Below are positions 29,454 through 39,044 of a stretch of 64,000 nucleotides of DNA, in pieces. Both the position numbers and the translations under genes were made by a program. Origin of the DNA: Neisseria chenwenguii (GTDB lineage Bacteria; Pseudomonadota; Gammaproteobacteria; Burkholderiales; Neisseriaceae); contig NZ_CP022278.1 in the NCBI RefSeq assembly GCF_002216145.1, positions 1,860,001-1,924,000 of the forward strand, read 5' to 3'. Every line of letters begins with the position of its first letter. The first letter of the stretch is position 1. The notes below the pieces were generated by a model. That model did not search any database, was not told the DNA's origin, and saw only the letters and a list, made by a program, of their open reading frames with translations.

Positions 29454-29691
29454 AATGAAAACAGGCGTTAAGGTTGTGAACTTTCCAGCATCATGAAGGT
29501 CTTAAACAAACAGTCAGATTGAAGCGCACCGGAATTTTCAGACGGCCTGACCGTTGCAGCGGTTGAAACCGACAGCTTGTCCTCCGTTACTACCGTTCGG
29601 ACGATTCCCGCCACAACCGCGCAAACACTTCGCTATAATCTTGAACATAAAGCATAAATTTCAAATCAGACTTTTTTGATTCGGAAAGCAG

Positions 29692-30432
29692 ATGATGAAC
29701 CGGCTTTGGAAAACAGGTTTGACCGCCGCCGTTTTATACGGCATCGCCGCCCCGGCATTGGCGCAAATCCATTCCGTTTATTTCAACCAACAGGGCAAAA
29801 TTACCGCCACCATGTCGGCGGTGGTTTATGTGCGCCAGTACACCATCAACGCGGGCATCGCGGAAGTGCAGGATTTCTACTACCCCTCGATGAAGAAATA
29901 TTCCGACCCCTACCGCGTTCCCTCTGCGCAAATCAAAGTGTTCGTCCCCGTATTGGAAAACGGCACGCTGACGCTCTGGCATTTCAACGGCCGTAAAAAA
30001 ATGGTCGGCAGCTATCGCAACGGCAAGCTCAACGGTGAATGGATCAACTGGTATCCCAACGGCCGGAAATCCGCCGTCATGCCCTATGTCAACGGCTCCA
30101 GCGAGGGCACCGGCTCGCGCTACTACCGCAACGGCAACAAAGAAAGCGAAATCCAGTTTAAAAACAACAAAGCCAACGGCTTATGGAAACAATGGTATGC
30201 CGACGGCAGCCCGAAAATGGAAATGACTATGGTCAACGACAAACCCGTCGAAATGCTCAGTTGGGACGACAGCGGCAGGCTGCTGACCGAACTCGACCTC
30301 AGCAACGGCCGCCGCAACGGCGTGGTGTTGGGCTGGTATGACGACGGCGGAAAGAAATCCGAAGCGGTGTATCAAAACGACCGACTGATCAAGAAAACTT
30401 ATTGGGATGCATCGGGTGCGGTGATTGATTAA
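29692..30432 (+). CDS. Exported MORN-type repeat protein (YwqK-like)
   Basis: The 246-residue product has a signal peptide (core TGLTAAVLYGIAAPALA, cleavage after ALA near residue 24). The body has at least five repeats of about 22 residues of the form NGK-x-G-x-W-x-x-W-Y-x-NG (for example RNGKLNGEWINWYPNGRKS), as in MORN-2/YwqK proteins. Such repeats are structural; no enzymatic role is known. Two ATGs (29692, 29695) are adjacent; the first follows GGAAAGCAG. Single gene ended by a DUS hairpin. Confidence 0.82.
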   Translation: MMNRLWKTGLTAAVLYGIAAPALAQIHSVYFNQQGKITATMSAVVYVRQYTINAGIAEVQDFYYPSMKKYSDPYRVPSAQIKVFVPVLENGTLTLWHFNGRKKMVGSYRNGKLNGEWINWYPNGRKSAVMPYVNGSSEGTGSRYYRNGNKESEIQFKNNKANGLWKQWYADGSPKMEMTMVNDKPVEMLSWDDSGRLLTELDLSNGRRNGVVLGWYDDGGKKSEAVYQNDRLIKKTYWDASGAVID

Positions 30433-30452
30433 ACAGGTTTTACGGTAGGTAA

Positions 30453-30487
30453 GAGGCCGTCTGAATTGTCAGACGGCCTCTTGTTTT
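30453..30487 (+). terminator. DUS inverted-pair terminator
   Basis: Perfect 12-bp DUS arms with a 4-base loop, then TTG and T-rich sequence, just after the MORN-type gene. Confidence 0.75.
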
Positions 30488-31174
30488 TGGGTATGGCAGT
30501 TTTTCAGACGGCCTGGGGTTTTGTGAAAATCCCCAAATGCCGTCTGAAACGCTGGATTCGTCATTCCCGCGCAGGCGCATGGTTGTCGAAATAACACCAA
30601 GGCCGTCTGAAAACTTGAAATGCTGATGTTTCCGGCGTTTTTAGCCGCAGTCGGACTCAAAATCTGAAATGGTCGAGCTACTGCAATCTGCTCCCTCCCC
30701 TGCGCAAGGCGCAGGAGAGGGGACAGATTGTAGGAACTTCAAAATTTGGCGTTGAAAATCAGCCGGTTTTATGAATTTGATTTCAGACAACTTATTGATA
30801 TTTTTTAAGTTTTATTTTTCTGAAATATTAATTTTGTAACTGATTGATATTTCAAGGAAATTTATTCCTGACGGCAGTGCGCACAGGTAGGAATCCAGGT
30901 ATTTGATTTGAGGAATGTTTTTAAAACAAACAGTCGTGTGGATTTAGCCTTCTGGATTCCCGCCTGCGCGGGAATGACATTCACACATTTTCGAGTTCGA
31001 CTGACTTTATTACAGAAACTCCCGCCATTCCCCCGCGAAACAGCAAAGTCAGCCGAAAAGGAATTTGCTAAAATGCGCTTTCAGACGGCCTTTAGCCTTT
31101 TACAAACCCCGGGCCGTCTGAAAATCCGTAACGTCCAAAATCCCGTTTAAAAACAATCCAAACCAACCGCCGCC
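30488..31174. other. Repeat-rich gap before trkH
   Basis: No gene visible in about 690 bases. Contents: several DUS copies, a half dRS3 at 30563, a CTCCCCT-GCGC/AGGAGAGGGG hairpin near 30695 related to the DUS-bounded cassettes, an A/T-rich stretch 30770-30870, a degenerate RS element ending with a full dRS3 at 30956-30975, and a DUS pair before trkH. Confidence 0.65.
30864..30975. repeat. Degenerate RS element with dRS3 end
   Basis: The right dRS3 at 30956-30975 is perfect (ATTCCCGCCTGCGCGGGAAT). The left end (ATTCCTG...GTAGGAAT around 30864-30894) is decayed. The internal TTAAAACAAACAGTCG matches the other RS elements. Confidence 0.65.
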
Positions 31175-32632
31175 ATGTATAAAGTCATACCGATTATCCA
31201 CGTTTTGTCCAAGCTCGGGCTGCTGTTTTCGATGCTGCTCGCAGTGCCGACGGCCATGTCGGCTTTTTATGCCGACGGTGCGTTTCCTGCATTTGCGCGC
31301 ACAGCGCTGGTAACGACCTTTGCTTCGTGCACCATTTGGCTGCTGACTTGGAAATTCAACCGCGAATTGCGCGCGCGAGACGGGTTTACGCTGGTGTTGA
31401 TGCTGTGGCTGGCGTTTGCGCTGGTGGCGGCGATGCCGCTTTATCTGCATCTGCCCCAAATCAGTTTTACCGATGCGTATTTCGAGGCGATTTCGGGGCT
31501 GACGACGACGGGGGCGACGGTGATTACGGGGTTGGATACGCTTGCGCCGTCGGTCAATTTCTGGCGGCATATGCTCAACTGGCTGGGCGGTATGGGGATT
31601 ATCGTGTTGGCGGTGGCCGTTTTGCCGATGTTGGGCGTGGGCGGAACGCAGCTTTTCAAAGCGGAAATTCCGGGCATCGATAAAGACAGCAAAATGGCGC
31701 CGCGCATTTCCCAAGTGGCGAAAAAATTGTGGGCGGCGTATTCACTGACGACGGTGGCGGCGTTTTTCGCGCTGCATTGGGCGGGCATGAACTGGTTTGA
31801 CGCCGTGTGCCACGCAATGTCGGCGGTGGCATTGGGTGGTTTTTCGACCCACGACGACAGTATCGCCCATTTTGATTCGCTGCAAATCGAGTGGACACTG
31901 ATGTTTTTTACCGTTTTCGGCGCGATTAATTTTGCCGGCCACTTTGCCGCGATCGGGCAGCGTTCGCTCAAGGTGTATTGGAAGGACGAGGAATGCCGCG
32001 TGCTGCTGCTGGTTTTGCTGGCCAGCATTGCGGCGGCGGCGCTTTATCTTTGGCACACGGGGTTTTACCCGACTTTGGGCGAGGCGTTTCGTTTTACCGG
32101 CTTCAATTTTGTTTCCATCGGTCTAGCCAGCGGCTTTGCCAATGCCGATTTTGCCCAATGGCCGCTGATTGTGTCGCTTTGGATGTTTTTTTTGTCGAAC
32201 GTTTTGGCGAGCTCCGGTTCGATGGGGGGCGGGATTAAAAACGTGCGCGCGCTGGTGTTGTTTAAATTCAGCCTGCGCGAAATGACCGTTTTACTCCACC
32301 CCAGCGCCGTGCGCACCGTCAAGGTAAATAGCCGAACCATCCCTGAGCGCACCGCGCTGACGGTAATGGCGTTTATCTTCGTTTATTTCATGACCGTGGT
32401 CGTATTCAGCTTTCTGCTGATGGCGACGGGCTTGGATTTCATTTCCGCCTTTTCCGCCGTCGTCGCCTGCATTACCAACGCCGGACCGGGTCTGGGCGTC
32501 GTCGGCCCCGCAGGCAATTACGCGGGTTTGTCCGACATTCAGAAAATGCTCTGCACCGCCGTGATGCTGCTCGGGCGTTTGGAAATTTTTACCGTGCTGA
32601 TTCTGTTTACCCCTGCGTATTGGCGGAAATAG
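31175..32632 (+). CDS. trkH: Trk system potassium uptake protein TrkH
   Basis: Inner-membrane potassium translocation subunit with four pore-loop repeats. The 485-residue length fits. The first selectivity-filter region is SGLTTTGATVITG (about 110-122); later loops include MSAVALGGFSTHDDS, FNFVSIGLASGFANAD and ITNAGPGLGVVGP. GSMGGGIKNVR is the conserved cytoplasmic loop. It normally works with the nucleotide-binding TrkA, which is not in the window. Confidence 0.94.
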   Translation: MYKVIPIIHVLSKLGLLFSMLLAVPTAMSAFYADGAFPAFARTALVTTFASCTIWLLTWKFNRELRARDGFTLVLMLWLAFALVAAMPLYLHLPQISFTDAYFEAISGLTTTGATVITGLDTLAPSVNFWRHMLNWLGGMGIIVLAVAVLPMLGVGGTQLFKAEIPGIDKDSKMAPRISQVAKKLWAAYSLTTVAAFFALHWAGMNWFDAVCHAMSAVALGGFSTHDDSIAHFDSLQIEWTLMFFTVFGAINFAGHFAAIGQRSLKVYWKDEECRVLLLVLLASIAAAALYLWHTGFYPTLGEAFRFTGFNFVSIGLASGFANADFAQWPLIVSLWMFFLSNVLASSGSMGGGIKNVRALVLFKFSLREMTVLLHPSAVRTVKVNSRTIPERTALTVMAFIFVYFMTVVVFSFLLMATGLDFISAFSAVVACITNAGPGLGVVGPAGNYAGLSDIQKMLCTAVMLLGRLEIFTVLILFTPAYWRK

Positions 32633-32674
32633 GTTTGCCGGAAGGTTGCACCGCTTGGGCGGCATAATAAATTT

Positions 32675-32705
32675 CAGGCCGTCTGAAAATTTTCAGACGG
32701 CCTTT
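32675..32705. terminator. DUS inverted pair between trkH and ygfZ
   Basis: Tight DUS hairpin between the convergent trkH and ygfZ genes, suited to terminate both. Confidence 0.75.
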
Positions 32706-32751
32706 ATCGTAATACTCAAGATGAAACGGAACGCGGCACTTGAGATACGGC

Positions 32752-33612
32752 TTACTCCCCCGCCTCAACCGTAAAAAACAGCTTCTCCTGTTTCAAGGCG
32801 TTGCCGTCGGCATCGGTCAGCGCCGCTTCTGCGGCGGAAAATTTAATTACCGCCAAACTCAGGCTGCCGGTATCGGTAAGCGCGGTGTTGATGATTTGGC
32901 CGGCCTCTTCGCCGCCGGTTTGCACGGCAATGCCCGCGGCTTCGAGCGAGCCGCCTGCCAACACCGCCAAGCCGCGTTTGACCTGGCCGCGGTATTGGGC
33001 GCGGGCGATGATTTCTTGGCCGGGGTAACAGCCTTTGCGGAAATGCACGCCGCCGATGAGGTGTTGGTTGAGCATTTGCGCGACGGCGGTTTCTTTGGTG
33101 GCTTCGGAAATCCAGGCATAGCCGCTGCGGATTTCGTGCAGTTTCCAAGCGTTTTCGGCGGCGGGATCGAAGTCGGGCAGGGCGGCGGTTTCGCCGGTTT
33201 TCAGACGGCCTGTGTGCGGTAGGAATATGGTGTGGATGCCGTCTGAAACTTCGGCGGCAAACGATAAATGCGGCTCGGCGGCGGGAACGGCTTCTGCGCT
33301 GTCGTCCAATTCGCCCGCCACGCCGAAACCGGGCAGAGGCTCAAACACGACTTTGGCGCGCAAAACGAACATCCGCAGGCGTTTGACCACGGCTTCGGCC
33401 AAATCCGCCGCCATGATTAAAAGAATGTCGCCGCTGCGGTTGAGTACCAGCATATTGGCGATGACGCGGCCTTTGGGCGTGTTGTAAGTCGCGTAACAGG
33501 CTTGGTTTTCGACGAGGTTTTTAACGTCGTTGGAAAGCTGGTTGTGGAGAAAATCGGCGCGGTCGTCGCCGCTGACGCGCACGACGCTGAAAAAAGGCAA
33601 AAGGGTCTGCAT
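32752..33612 (-). CDS. ygfZ: Folate-binding protein YgfZ
   Basis: GcvT-like folate protein that helps maintain iron-sulfur clusters, notably in radical-SAM enzymes. The 286-residue product begins with GDDRADFLHNQLSND, the GcvT-fold start, and carries the signature motif KGCYPGQEIIAR with the conserved Cys (about residue 199). Start ATG 33612 follows AGGATTC. A DUS pair (33668-33705) lies upstream in the divergent region towards efeU. Confidence 0.92.
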   Translation of the reverse strand: MQTLLPFFSVVRVSGDDRADFLHNQLSNDVKNLVENQACYATYNTPKGRVIANMLVLNRSGDILLIMAADLAEAVVKRLRMFVLRAKVVFEPLPGFGVAGELDDSAEAVPAAEPHLSFAAEVSDGIHTIFLPHTGRLKTGETAALPDFDPAAENAWKLHEIRSGYAWISEATKETAVAQMLNQHLIGGVHFRKGCYPGQEIIARAQYRGQVKRGLAVLAGGSLEAAGIAVQTGGEEAGQIINTALTDTGSLSLAVIKFSAAEAALTDADGNALKQEKLFFTVEAGE

Positions 33613-33818
33613 GGCGGAATCCTGGAAAACGGTTTTTAAATTAAATTGGGGTTGCGCAAGCGGAAATAAAGGCCGTCTGAAAAGTTTTTGTTTTCAGACG
33701 GCCTTACTTGCCTTACAAACTAAATTTTGGGTATCGCGCGTGGTTTGGATGGAAATAGTTTGCATTTGTGCAATTATTAGCGGAAAATGATGTTATTTGT
33801 ATCTATATTGATTCCGCT

Positions 33819-34672
33819 ATGTTTCTTATCGCCCTGCTCATCACCCTGCGCGAAGGCATCGAAGCTGCGCTGATTGTCGGCATTGTCGCCGGTTTTCTGA
33901 AACAGTCCGGCTACGGACGGCTGATGCCGAAAGTGTGGCTGGGCGTAGCGCTTGCGGCGCTGTTGTGTACGGCGGCGGGCATCGGCTTTTTCAAAACTGC
34001 GGGCGAAATTCCGCAGAAGCAGCAGGAATTTTTGGTGGGCGCCATCGGCTTGGTGGCGGTGGGGATGCTCACTTATATGATTTTGTGGATGCAGAAAGCT
34101 TCGCACAGCCTGAAAGCGCAGCTGCAACAGTCGGTTCAGGCAGCCTTGCGGCGCGGCAGCGGGCAGGGCTGGGCTTTGGTACTGATGGCGTTTCTGGCGG
34201 TATTGCGCGAGGGGCTGGAAAGCGTGTTTTTCTGTTGGCGGTGTTTACCCAAAGCCCTTCTGCGGCGATGCCGGCAGGTGCGGTGCTGGGGCTGCTGCTG
34301 GCGGTGGGCTGGCTGGTGTATCAGGGCGGCGTGCACCTGAATCTGGCGCGCTTTTTCCGTGCCACCGGCGTGCTGCTGATTGTGATTGCGGCGGGGCTGT
34401 TTGCCGGCGCGTTCCGTGCGCTGCACGAGGCGGGCGTGTGGAATGTATGGCAGGTGAACCCGCTGGACTGGTCGTCGACCATGCCGCTAGATTGGTCGGG
34501 CGTGCTGCATGAAGACAGCCCGCTGGGCGTGTTGCTGGGCGGTTTTTTCGGCTACACCCATCATCCGGTGTTGAGCGATTTCGTGCTGTATTTCGCTTAT
34601 CTTCTGCCGGTATTGTTTCTGTTTCTGCGCGGCAGCAAGCCTGCTGAGCCTTCTTCTTCCCAAACTGCCTGA
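33819..34672 (+). pseudogene. efeU: Ferrous/ferric iron permease EfeU (FTR1 family), frameshifted
   Basis: Membrane permease of the EfeUOB iron uptake system. Two REXXE iron-binding motifs are seen (LREGIEAAL near residue 9 and LREGLESVF near 136). At 34227-34231 a run of five T's shifts the frame: with six T's the protein continues FLLAVFTQSPSAAMPAGAV to SSSQTA at 34672, giving about 284 residues. As it stands translation ends at 34340 after 21 out-of-frame codons. It may be inactive, phase-variable by slippage, or a base-calling error in the T run. Confidence 0.85.
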
Positions 34673-34686
34673 AAGGTGTGACTGCT

Positions 34687-35853
34687 ATGCGTAAAACCCG
34701 ATTGTCCCTGCTTTCCCTCTCTGCCCTGCTGGCGCTGGCCGCCTGCCAGCCGCCCGCTGCCGAGCAAACCGCCGCATCCGCTGCGGGCAAGGCTTCCTCT
34801 GTTGCGGCCGACGGCAGCGTGAATGTGGCGGTAAACGACAAAGCCTGTGAACCGATGGAACTGACAGTACCCAGCGGTAAAACCACGTTCAACATCCAAA
34901 ACAGTTCCGGCAAAAAGTTGGAATGGGAAATTTTGAACGGCGTGATGGTGGTGGACGAGCGCGAAAACATCGCGCCGGGTTTGAGCGACAAACTCACCGT
35001 GACCCTGCTGCCGGGCGAATACGCAATGACCTGCGGCCTGCTGAACAATCCACGCGGCAAGCTGGTGGTAACCGACAGCGGTTTCAAAGACACGGGCAAC
35101 ACCGCCGATATGGCCAAGCTGGCTGCGCCGCTGGCGGAATACAAAAAATACGTTCAGGCCGAAGCGGCCGAGCTGGTAAAAAAAACCGAAGCCTTCACCG
35201 CCGCCGTGAAAGCGGGCGACACCGCCAAAGCCAAGTCGCTGTTTGCCGACACGCGCACGCACTACGAACGCATCGAGCCGATTGCCGAGCTGTTTAACGA
35301 GCTGGATCCCGCCATCGACATGCGCGAAGACGATCTGAAAAACGGCCCGAAAGATCCCGCCTTTACCGGCTTCCACCGTTTGGAATACCTGCTGTGGACG
35401 GAAAACACCACCAAAGGTGCGGCTGAAACCGCCGACAAGCTGGATGCGGACGTGAAAAAACTGAAAGCGGAAATCGACGCGCTGAACTTCCCGCCCAGCA
35501 AAGTGGTCGGCGGCGCGGCGGTGCTGATTGAAGAAGTGGCCGCCACCAAAATCAGCGGCGAGGAAGACCGTTACAGCCACACCGACTTGAGCGATTTCCA
35601 GGCCAACATCGACGGCGCGGATAAAATCGTGAATCTGTTCCGCCCGCTGCTGGAAGAGAAAAACAAGGCGCTGGTGGAAAAAGTCGATGCCAACATCAAG
35701 CAGGTGAACGGCATTTTGGCGAAATACAAGACTGCCGACGGCTTCCAGTCTTACGACAAATTGAGCGAAGCCGACCGCAAAACCCTGCAAACGCCCATCA
35801 ATGCGCTGGCGGAAGATCTGGCGCAACTTCGCGGCACGCTGGGTCTGAACTAA
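34687..35853 (+). CDS. efeO: EfeO-type iron uptake lipoprotein
   Basis: Periplasmic component of the EfeUOB system. The 388-residue product has a lipoprotein signal with lipobox LAAC (Cys17), a cupredoxin-like domain (about 45-125, with ITC-type [13 protein letters not shown]) and a C-terminal imelysin/M75 domain with the HxxE motif in [10 protein letters not shown] (about 232). ATG 34687 is chosen over GTG 34678 because it follows GAAAGG at proper distance and gives a standard signal. Intact, while both partner genes are broken. The terminator after it has arms of a different DUS dialect. Confidence 0.92.
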   Translation: MRKTRLSLLSLSALLALAACQPPAAEQTAASAAGKASSVAADGSVNVAVNDKACEPMELTVPSGKTTFNIQNSSGKKLEWEILNGVMVVDERENIAPGLSDKLTVTLLPGEYAMTCGLLNNPRGKLVVTDSGFKDTGNTADMAKLAAPLAEYKKYVQAEAAELVKKTEAFTAAVKAGDTAKAKSLFADTRTHYERIEPIAELFNELDPAIDMREDDLKNGPKDPAFTGFHRLEYLLWTENTTKGAAETADKLDADVKKLKAEIDALNFPPSKVVGGAAVLIEEVAATKISGEEDRYSHTDLSDFQANIDGADKIVNLFRPLLEEKNKALVEKVDANIKQVNGILAKYKTADGFQSYDKLSEADRKTLQTPINALAEDLAQLRGTLGLN

Positions 35854-35860
35854 GCCCGAC

Positions 35861-35901
35861 GGGCTGCCTGAATACGGTATTCCGCCGTTTTCAGGCAGCC
35901 T
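35861..35901 (+). terminator. efeO terminator made of AGGCTGCCTGAA-type DUS
   Basis: GGGCTGCCTGAA (35861-35872) faces TTCAGGCAGCCT (35890-35901), the complement of AGGCTGCCTGAA, and the stem extends through ACGG/CCGT. This uptake word belongs to other Neisseriaceae (Simonsiella-type dialect), unlike the GCCGTCTGAA words elsewhere. Confidence 0.8.
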
Positions 35902-36075
35902 GAAGTTTCGTGAGAATTAAAAATGCCGTCTGAAAAATTTCAGACGGCATTCAGGCAGGTTATGCAAAGGTTGATTCGAACATCCCACCCGCCGCAATAA
36001 AGGCCGTCTGAAACGGCTTACCGTGTTTTTCAGACGGCTTCCATTTTTCCAATTAAATTCCGACAGGAACACGCC

Positions 36076-37212
36076 ATGTCCGCACAAAACAAAACTGCGC
36101 CCGAGCAACCCGCCCGCCGTGCGCTGCTGAAAAACGCCGCAGCCGTCGGCATCGGTTTTGCCGTCGCGCCGCTGGCTGCGTGCAAACCGCAGGATAAAGC
36201 AGACGGTAGAACTTCAGACGGCAACACCGTGCCCGACTGCGCCTCCGCCGTCCACAGCCAAACCCGCTATGACTGCTACGGCGTCCACCAAGCGGGGGCA
36301 TTACCACGCCGCACCAGCCGTTCGGCATCATGGCGGCGTTTGACGTAACCGCCACCGAGCCGGTGCGCCTGATCGATTTGTTCCGTATGCTGACCGCGCG
36401 CATCGAATTTCTCACCCGCGGCGGCGAGTTGCAAGACGGAGATGCTAAATTGCCGCCCGCCGGCAGCGGCCTGCTGGGCAAAAACGTGCCGCCCGACGGC
36501 CTGACCATCACGCTGGGCGTGGGCGCTTCGCTGTTCGACAGCCGTTTCGGCCTGGCGGCGAAAAAGCCCAAGCATTTGCAGGAAATGAAAAGTTTTCCAA
36601 CTGGCTGCGCGCAATCTGTTCGGCTACCGCGACGGCACGGGCAATCCGAAGGTGGACGATCCCAAAGTGGCCGACCAGGTGTTGTGGACGGGCGTGGCGG
36701 AAAACAGCCGCGACGAACCGGCTTGGGCGGCCAACGGCAGCTATCAGGCGGTGCGCATCATCCGTCAGTTTGTGGAATTCTGGGACCGCACGCCGCTGCA
36801 AGAGCAGAACGCGATTTTCGGCCGCGAAAAATACAGCGGCGCGCCGCTGGGGCAGCAGCAGGAAGGCGAAGCGCCGAAATACGCCGCCGACCCCGATGGC
36901 AAAACCATTCCGAAAGACAGCCATATACGGCTGGGCAATCCGCGCGACCCGGAATTTATGAAAAAACACCAGCTCTTCTGCCGCCCGTTTAACTATTCTT
37001 TGGGCTTGGCGAAAAACGGGCAGCTTGATGTGGGGTTGATTTTGGTGATGTATCAGGCTAATCTAGCCGACGGTTTTCTGTTTGTGCAGAATCTGTTGAA
37101 CGGCGAGCCTTTGGAAGAATACATCCGCCCGTTTGGCGGCGGCTATTTCTTCGTCCTGCCCGGCGTGGAAAAAGGCGGCTTTTTCGGCCAACAGCTGTTT
37201 GACGCGGGCTGA
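36076..37212 (+). pseudogene. efeB: EfeB Dyp-type heme peroxidase, frameshifted and internally deleted
   Basis: Deferrochelatase/peroxidase partner of EfeUO. The N-terminus has a Tat-like signal (ARRALLKNAAAVGIG) and a Cys at LAAC. At 36294-36298 a G run shifts the frame; the protein resumes with PFGIMAAFDVTATEPVRLID. Near 36600 the text jumps from LQEMKSFP to ARNLFGYRDGTGNPKVDDP in another frame, where family members have some 50-60 more residues, so an internal segment is deleted. The heme-site GYRDG motif and the C-terminal half remain. Not functional as written. Confidence 0.87.
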
Positions 37213-37230
37213 TGCCGCACGATATTGACA

Positions 37231-37267
37231 GAGGCCGTCTGAAAAGTTTTGTTTTCAGACGGCCTTC
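37231..37267. terminator. DUS inverted pair between efeB and ridA
   Basis: DUS arms of 16 bp around a short loop in the gap between convergent genes. Confidence 0.72.
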
Positions 37268-37270
37268 GTT

Positions 37271-37627
37271 TCATTTTTCTGCCTGCGCCGCCGAAACCTT
37301 GATTTCCACCCGCCATTCCGGTTTTGCCAGCTTAGCCTCGGCGCACAGCCTTGCCGGCGCATGGCTGGGGGCGACCCAAGCGTCCCACGCTTCGTTCATG
37401 GCGGCGTAGTCGGCCATGTCGGCGAGGAAGACGGTGGCTTCGACGATGCGGCTTTTGTCGCTGCCGCATTCGGCGAGCCAGCGGTCGATTTGCGCCAACA
37501 CGTTTTCGGTTTGCGCTTTGGCGCCGGCGCTTTCGTTTTCGGGCACCATGCCCGAGAGGAAAACGAAACCGTTGGCGGTTACGGCTTCGGAAAAGCGGTC
37601 GGTTTGGCCGAAATAGCGGATGGTCAT
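37271..37627 (-). CDS. RidA/YjgF family enamine/imine deaminase
   Basis: Small trimeric protein (118 residues) of the Rid family that hydrolyses reactive enamines from PLP enzymes. Visible are ANGFVFLSGMVPE near residue 18, a central helix TENVLAQIDRWLAECG, and the C-terminal PARLCAEAKL-x5-VEIKVSA, where the Arg and Glu of the active site lie. More divergent than canonical RidA, so a Rid subfamily is likely. ATG 37627 follows a GGAG site. Confidence 0.85.
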   Translation of the reverse strand: MTIRYFGQTDRFSEAVTANGFVFLSGMVPENESAGAKAQTENVLAQIDRWLAECGSDKSRIVEATVFLADMADYAAMNEAWDAWVAPSHAPARLCAEAKLAKPEWRVEIKVSAAQAEK

Positions 37628-37745
37628 GGCGGGCTCCTGCAGATTTTGAAAACGAGGTATGGTAACATAGGCGCGTTTGTTTGACGGAACAGGAATGTTT
37701 TCAGACGGCCTCTGTTTGGCTGATGCCGTCTGAAAATAAAAGGAT

Positions 37746-38231
37746 ATGAGTAAATACGGTTATCCCGTTACCCCCGCCGTCCGCGCGCTGCGGGCGCAGA
37801 AGACTGAGTTTGAACCGCTGCTCTACACCTACGGAGACCACGGCGGTACGGCACAGATTGCCGTCGAGTTCGGCCTGCCCGAGCATCAGGTCGTCAAAAC
37901 CATCGTGCTGCAAAACGAGCAGAAAAAAGGGCTGATTGTCTTGATGCACGGCGACAAACACATTTCCACCCGCAATCTGGCGCGCGAATTGGGTATGAAA
38001 CACATCGAGCCTGCCGACCCGGAACAGGCGCGGAAATGGACGGGCTATCAGGTCGGCGGCACGTCGCCGTTCGGTACCAAAACCGCGCTGCCGGTGTATG
38101 TGGAAGCGGGTATCTGGCAGGAAAAGGTGATTTATATCAACGGCGGCAAACGCGGTTTCGTCATCGCCGTTTCCCCCGAGGCGTTGAAAGCGCTGAATCC
38201 GCAGACGGTGAATGTGGCGGTGGATGCTTGA
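37746..38231 (+). CDS. ybaK: YbaK/EbsC-type Cys-tRNA(Pro) deacylase
   Basis: Trans-editing factor that hydrolyses mischarged Cys-tRNA(Pro). The 161-residue product has the fold markers of the YbaK/ProRS editing domain: VVKTIVLQNEQKKGLIVLMH (about 49-68), the catalytic Lys of VVKT and the loop GGTSPFGTKTALPVYVE (about 100-116). ATG 37746 follows AAGGAT. Monocistronic between DUS pairs. Confidence 0.9.
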   Translation: MSKYGYPVTPAVRALRAQKTEFEPLLYTYGDHGGTAQIAVEFGLPEHQVVKTIVLQNEQKKGLIVLMHGDKHISTRNLARELGMKHIEPADPEQARKWTGYQVGGTSPFGTKTALPVYVEAGIWQEKVIYINGGKRGFVIAVSPEALKALNPQTVNVAVDA

Positions 38232-38300
38232 GTGGGGTTTTCAGACGGCCTTTTCAGTTTTTACAACGACTTCTATATTACTTTTAGAAAGGATTGAACA

Positions 38301-38720
38301 ATGGACGACATCAACGAACAAAACAGCGTGCCGCAAGACGCAGAGCAAAACGCCCAACCCCATGTTCCGCAAACCATTCAGCAAAACGCCCCGCAAGACA
38401 ATCTGCGCACCTATATTATGGTCATTTACGGTCTCTACGCACTGGCCATTCTTGTCGGCGTTTCCGCGCTGATCGGTGTGATTGTGGCTTATGTGAAACG
38501 CGACGATATGCGCGGTACGGCGTATGAATGCCATATCGATTATCTGATTAAAACGTTTTGGTACGGCCTTGCCGTTCTGGTTGTCGGCTGGATTACCAGC
38601 TTTATCTTAATCGGCCTGCTTGTGCTGTTTGCGGGTTATATTTGGTTTACCTACCGCGTGGTGGCCGGGTTTATCAAGTTTAACGACGGCAAAGCGGTCG
38701 ATCCCAACGGCTGGCTGTAA
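38301..38720 (+). CDS. DUF4870-type membrane protein
   Basis: A 139-residue protein with a polar, Gln/Asn-rich N-terminus (about 1-35) and three hydrophobic segments (about 37-65, 88-108, 112-130). The segment YVKRDDMRGTAYECHIDYLIKT linking the first two matches the conserved DUF4870 pattern. Function unknown. Ribosome binding site AAAGGATT precedes ATG 38301. Confidence 0.72.
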   Translation: MDDINEQNSVPQDAEQNAQPHVPQTIQQNAPQDNLRTYIMVIYGLYALAILVGVSALIGVIVAYVKRDDMRGTAYECHIDYLIKTFWYGLAVLVVGWITSFILIGLLVLFAGYIWFTYRVVAGFIKFNDGKAVDPNGWL

Positions 38721-39044
38721 GGCCGTTTGGCTGGTTTTTCCGCATTCCCTTTTTCAGACGGCCTTGCTATGATGCAGGCCGTCTGAAAATTTTGTTTCGT
38801 AATCTGAAACTTTTACAAAAATGTAAAACAACTGATTAGAGGCCGTCTGAAACGGTTAATGTTTCAACCGACGTCATTCCCGCGCAGGCGGGAATCCATG
38901 CTTGACCTTCTGAAACTTATTTTAAAACAATACATTGTCTGTTTCTAACCGTAGGTTCCCGACTGTACGGGAATGACGTCAGCGATGATTTCAGACGGCC
39001 TTTAAATTTTTACAAAATTTCCCAATCCCTTTTAAGGAAACTGA
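38721..39044. other. Repeat-filled gap before the EamA gene
   Basis: Contains a DUS pair (38752-38790), a further DUS, and an RS/dRS3 element. The last 40 bases (AAAATTTCCC and TTTTAAGGAAACTGA) supply the ribosome binding site. No gene seen. Confidence 0.7.
38876..38974. repeat. Neisserial RS element bounded by dRS3 repeats
   Basis: The left dRS3 at 38876-38895 is perfect; the right one at 38955-38974 has one mismatch (GTTCCC). Interior shares TTAAAACAATACATTG with the element at 16640. Confidence 0.85.

Noticed and set aside
30563..30700. A complete dRS3 pair near 30563
   Set aside because: Only the left half (ATTCCCGCGCAGGCG) matches; the right half diverges.
33768..33818. Upstream extension of efeU
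   Set aside because: Would add polar residues before the first membrane segment MFLIALLITLREG; not typical of the family.
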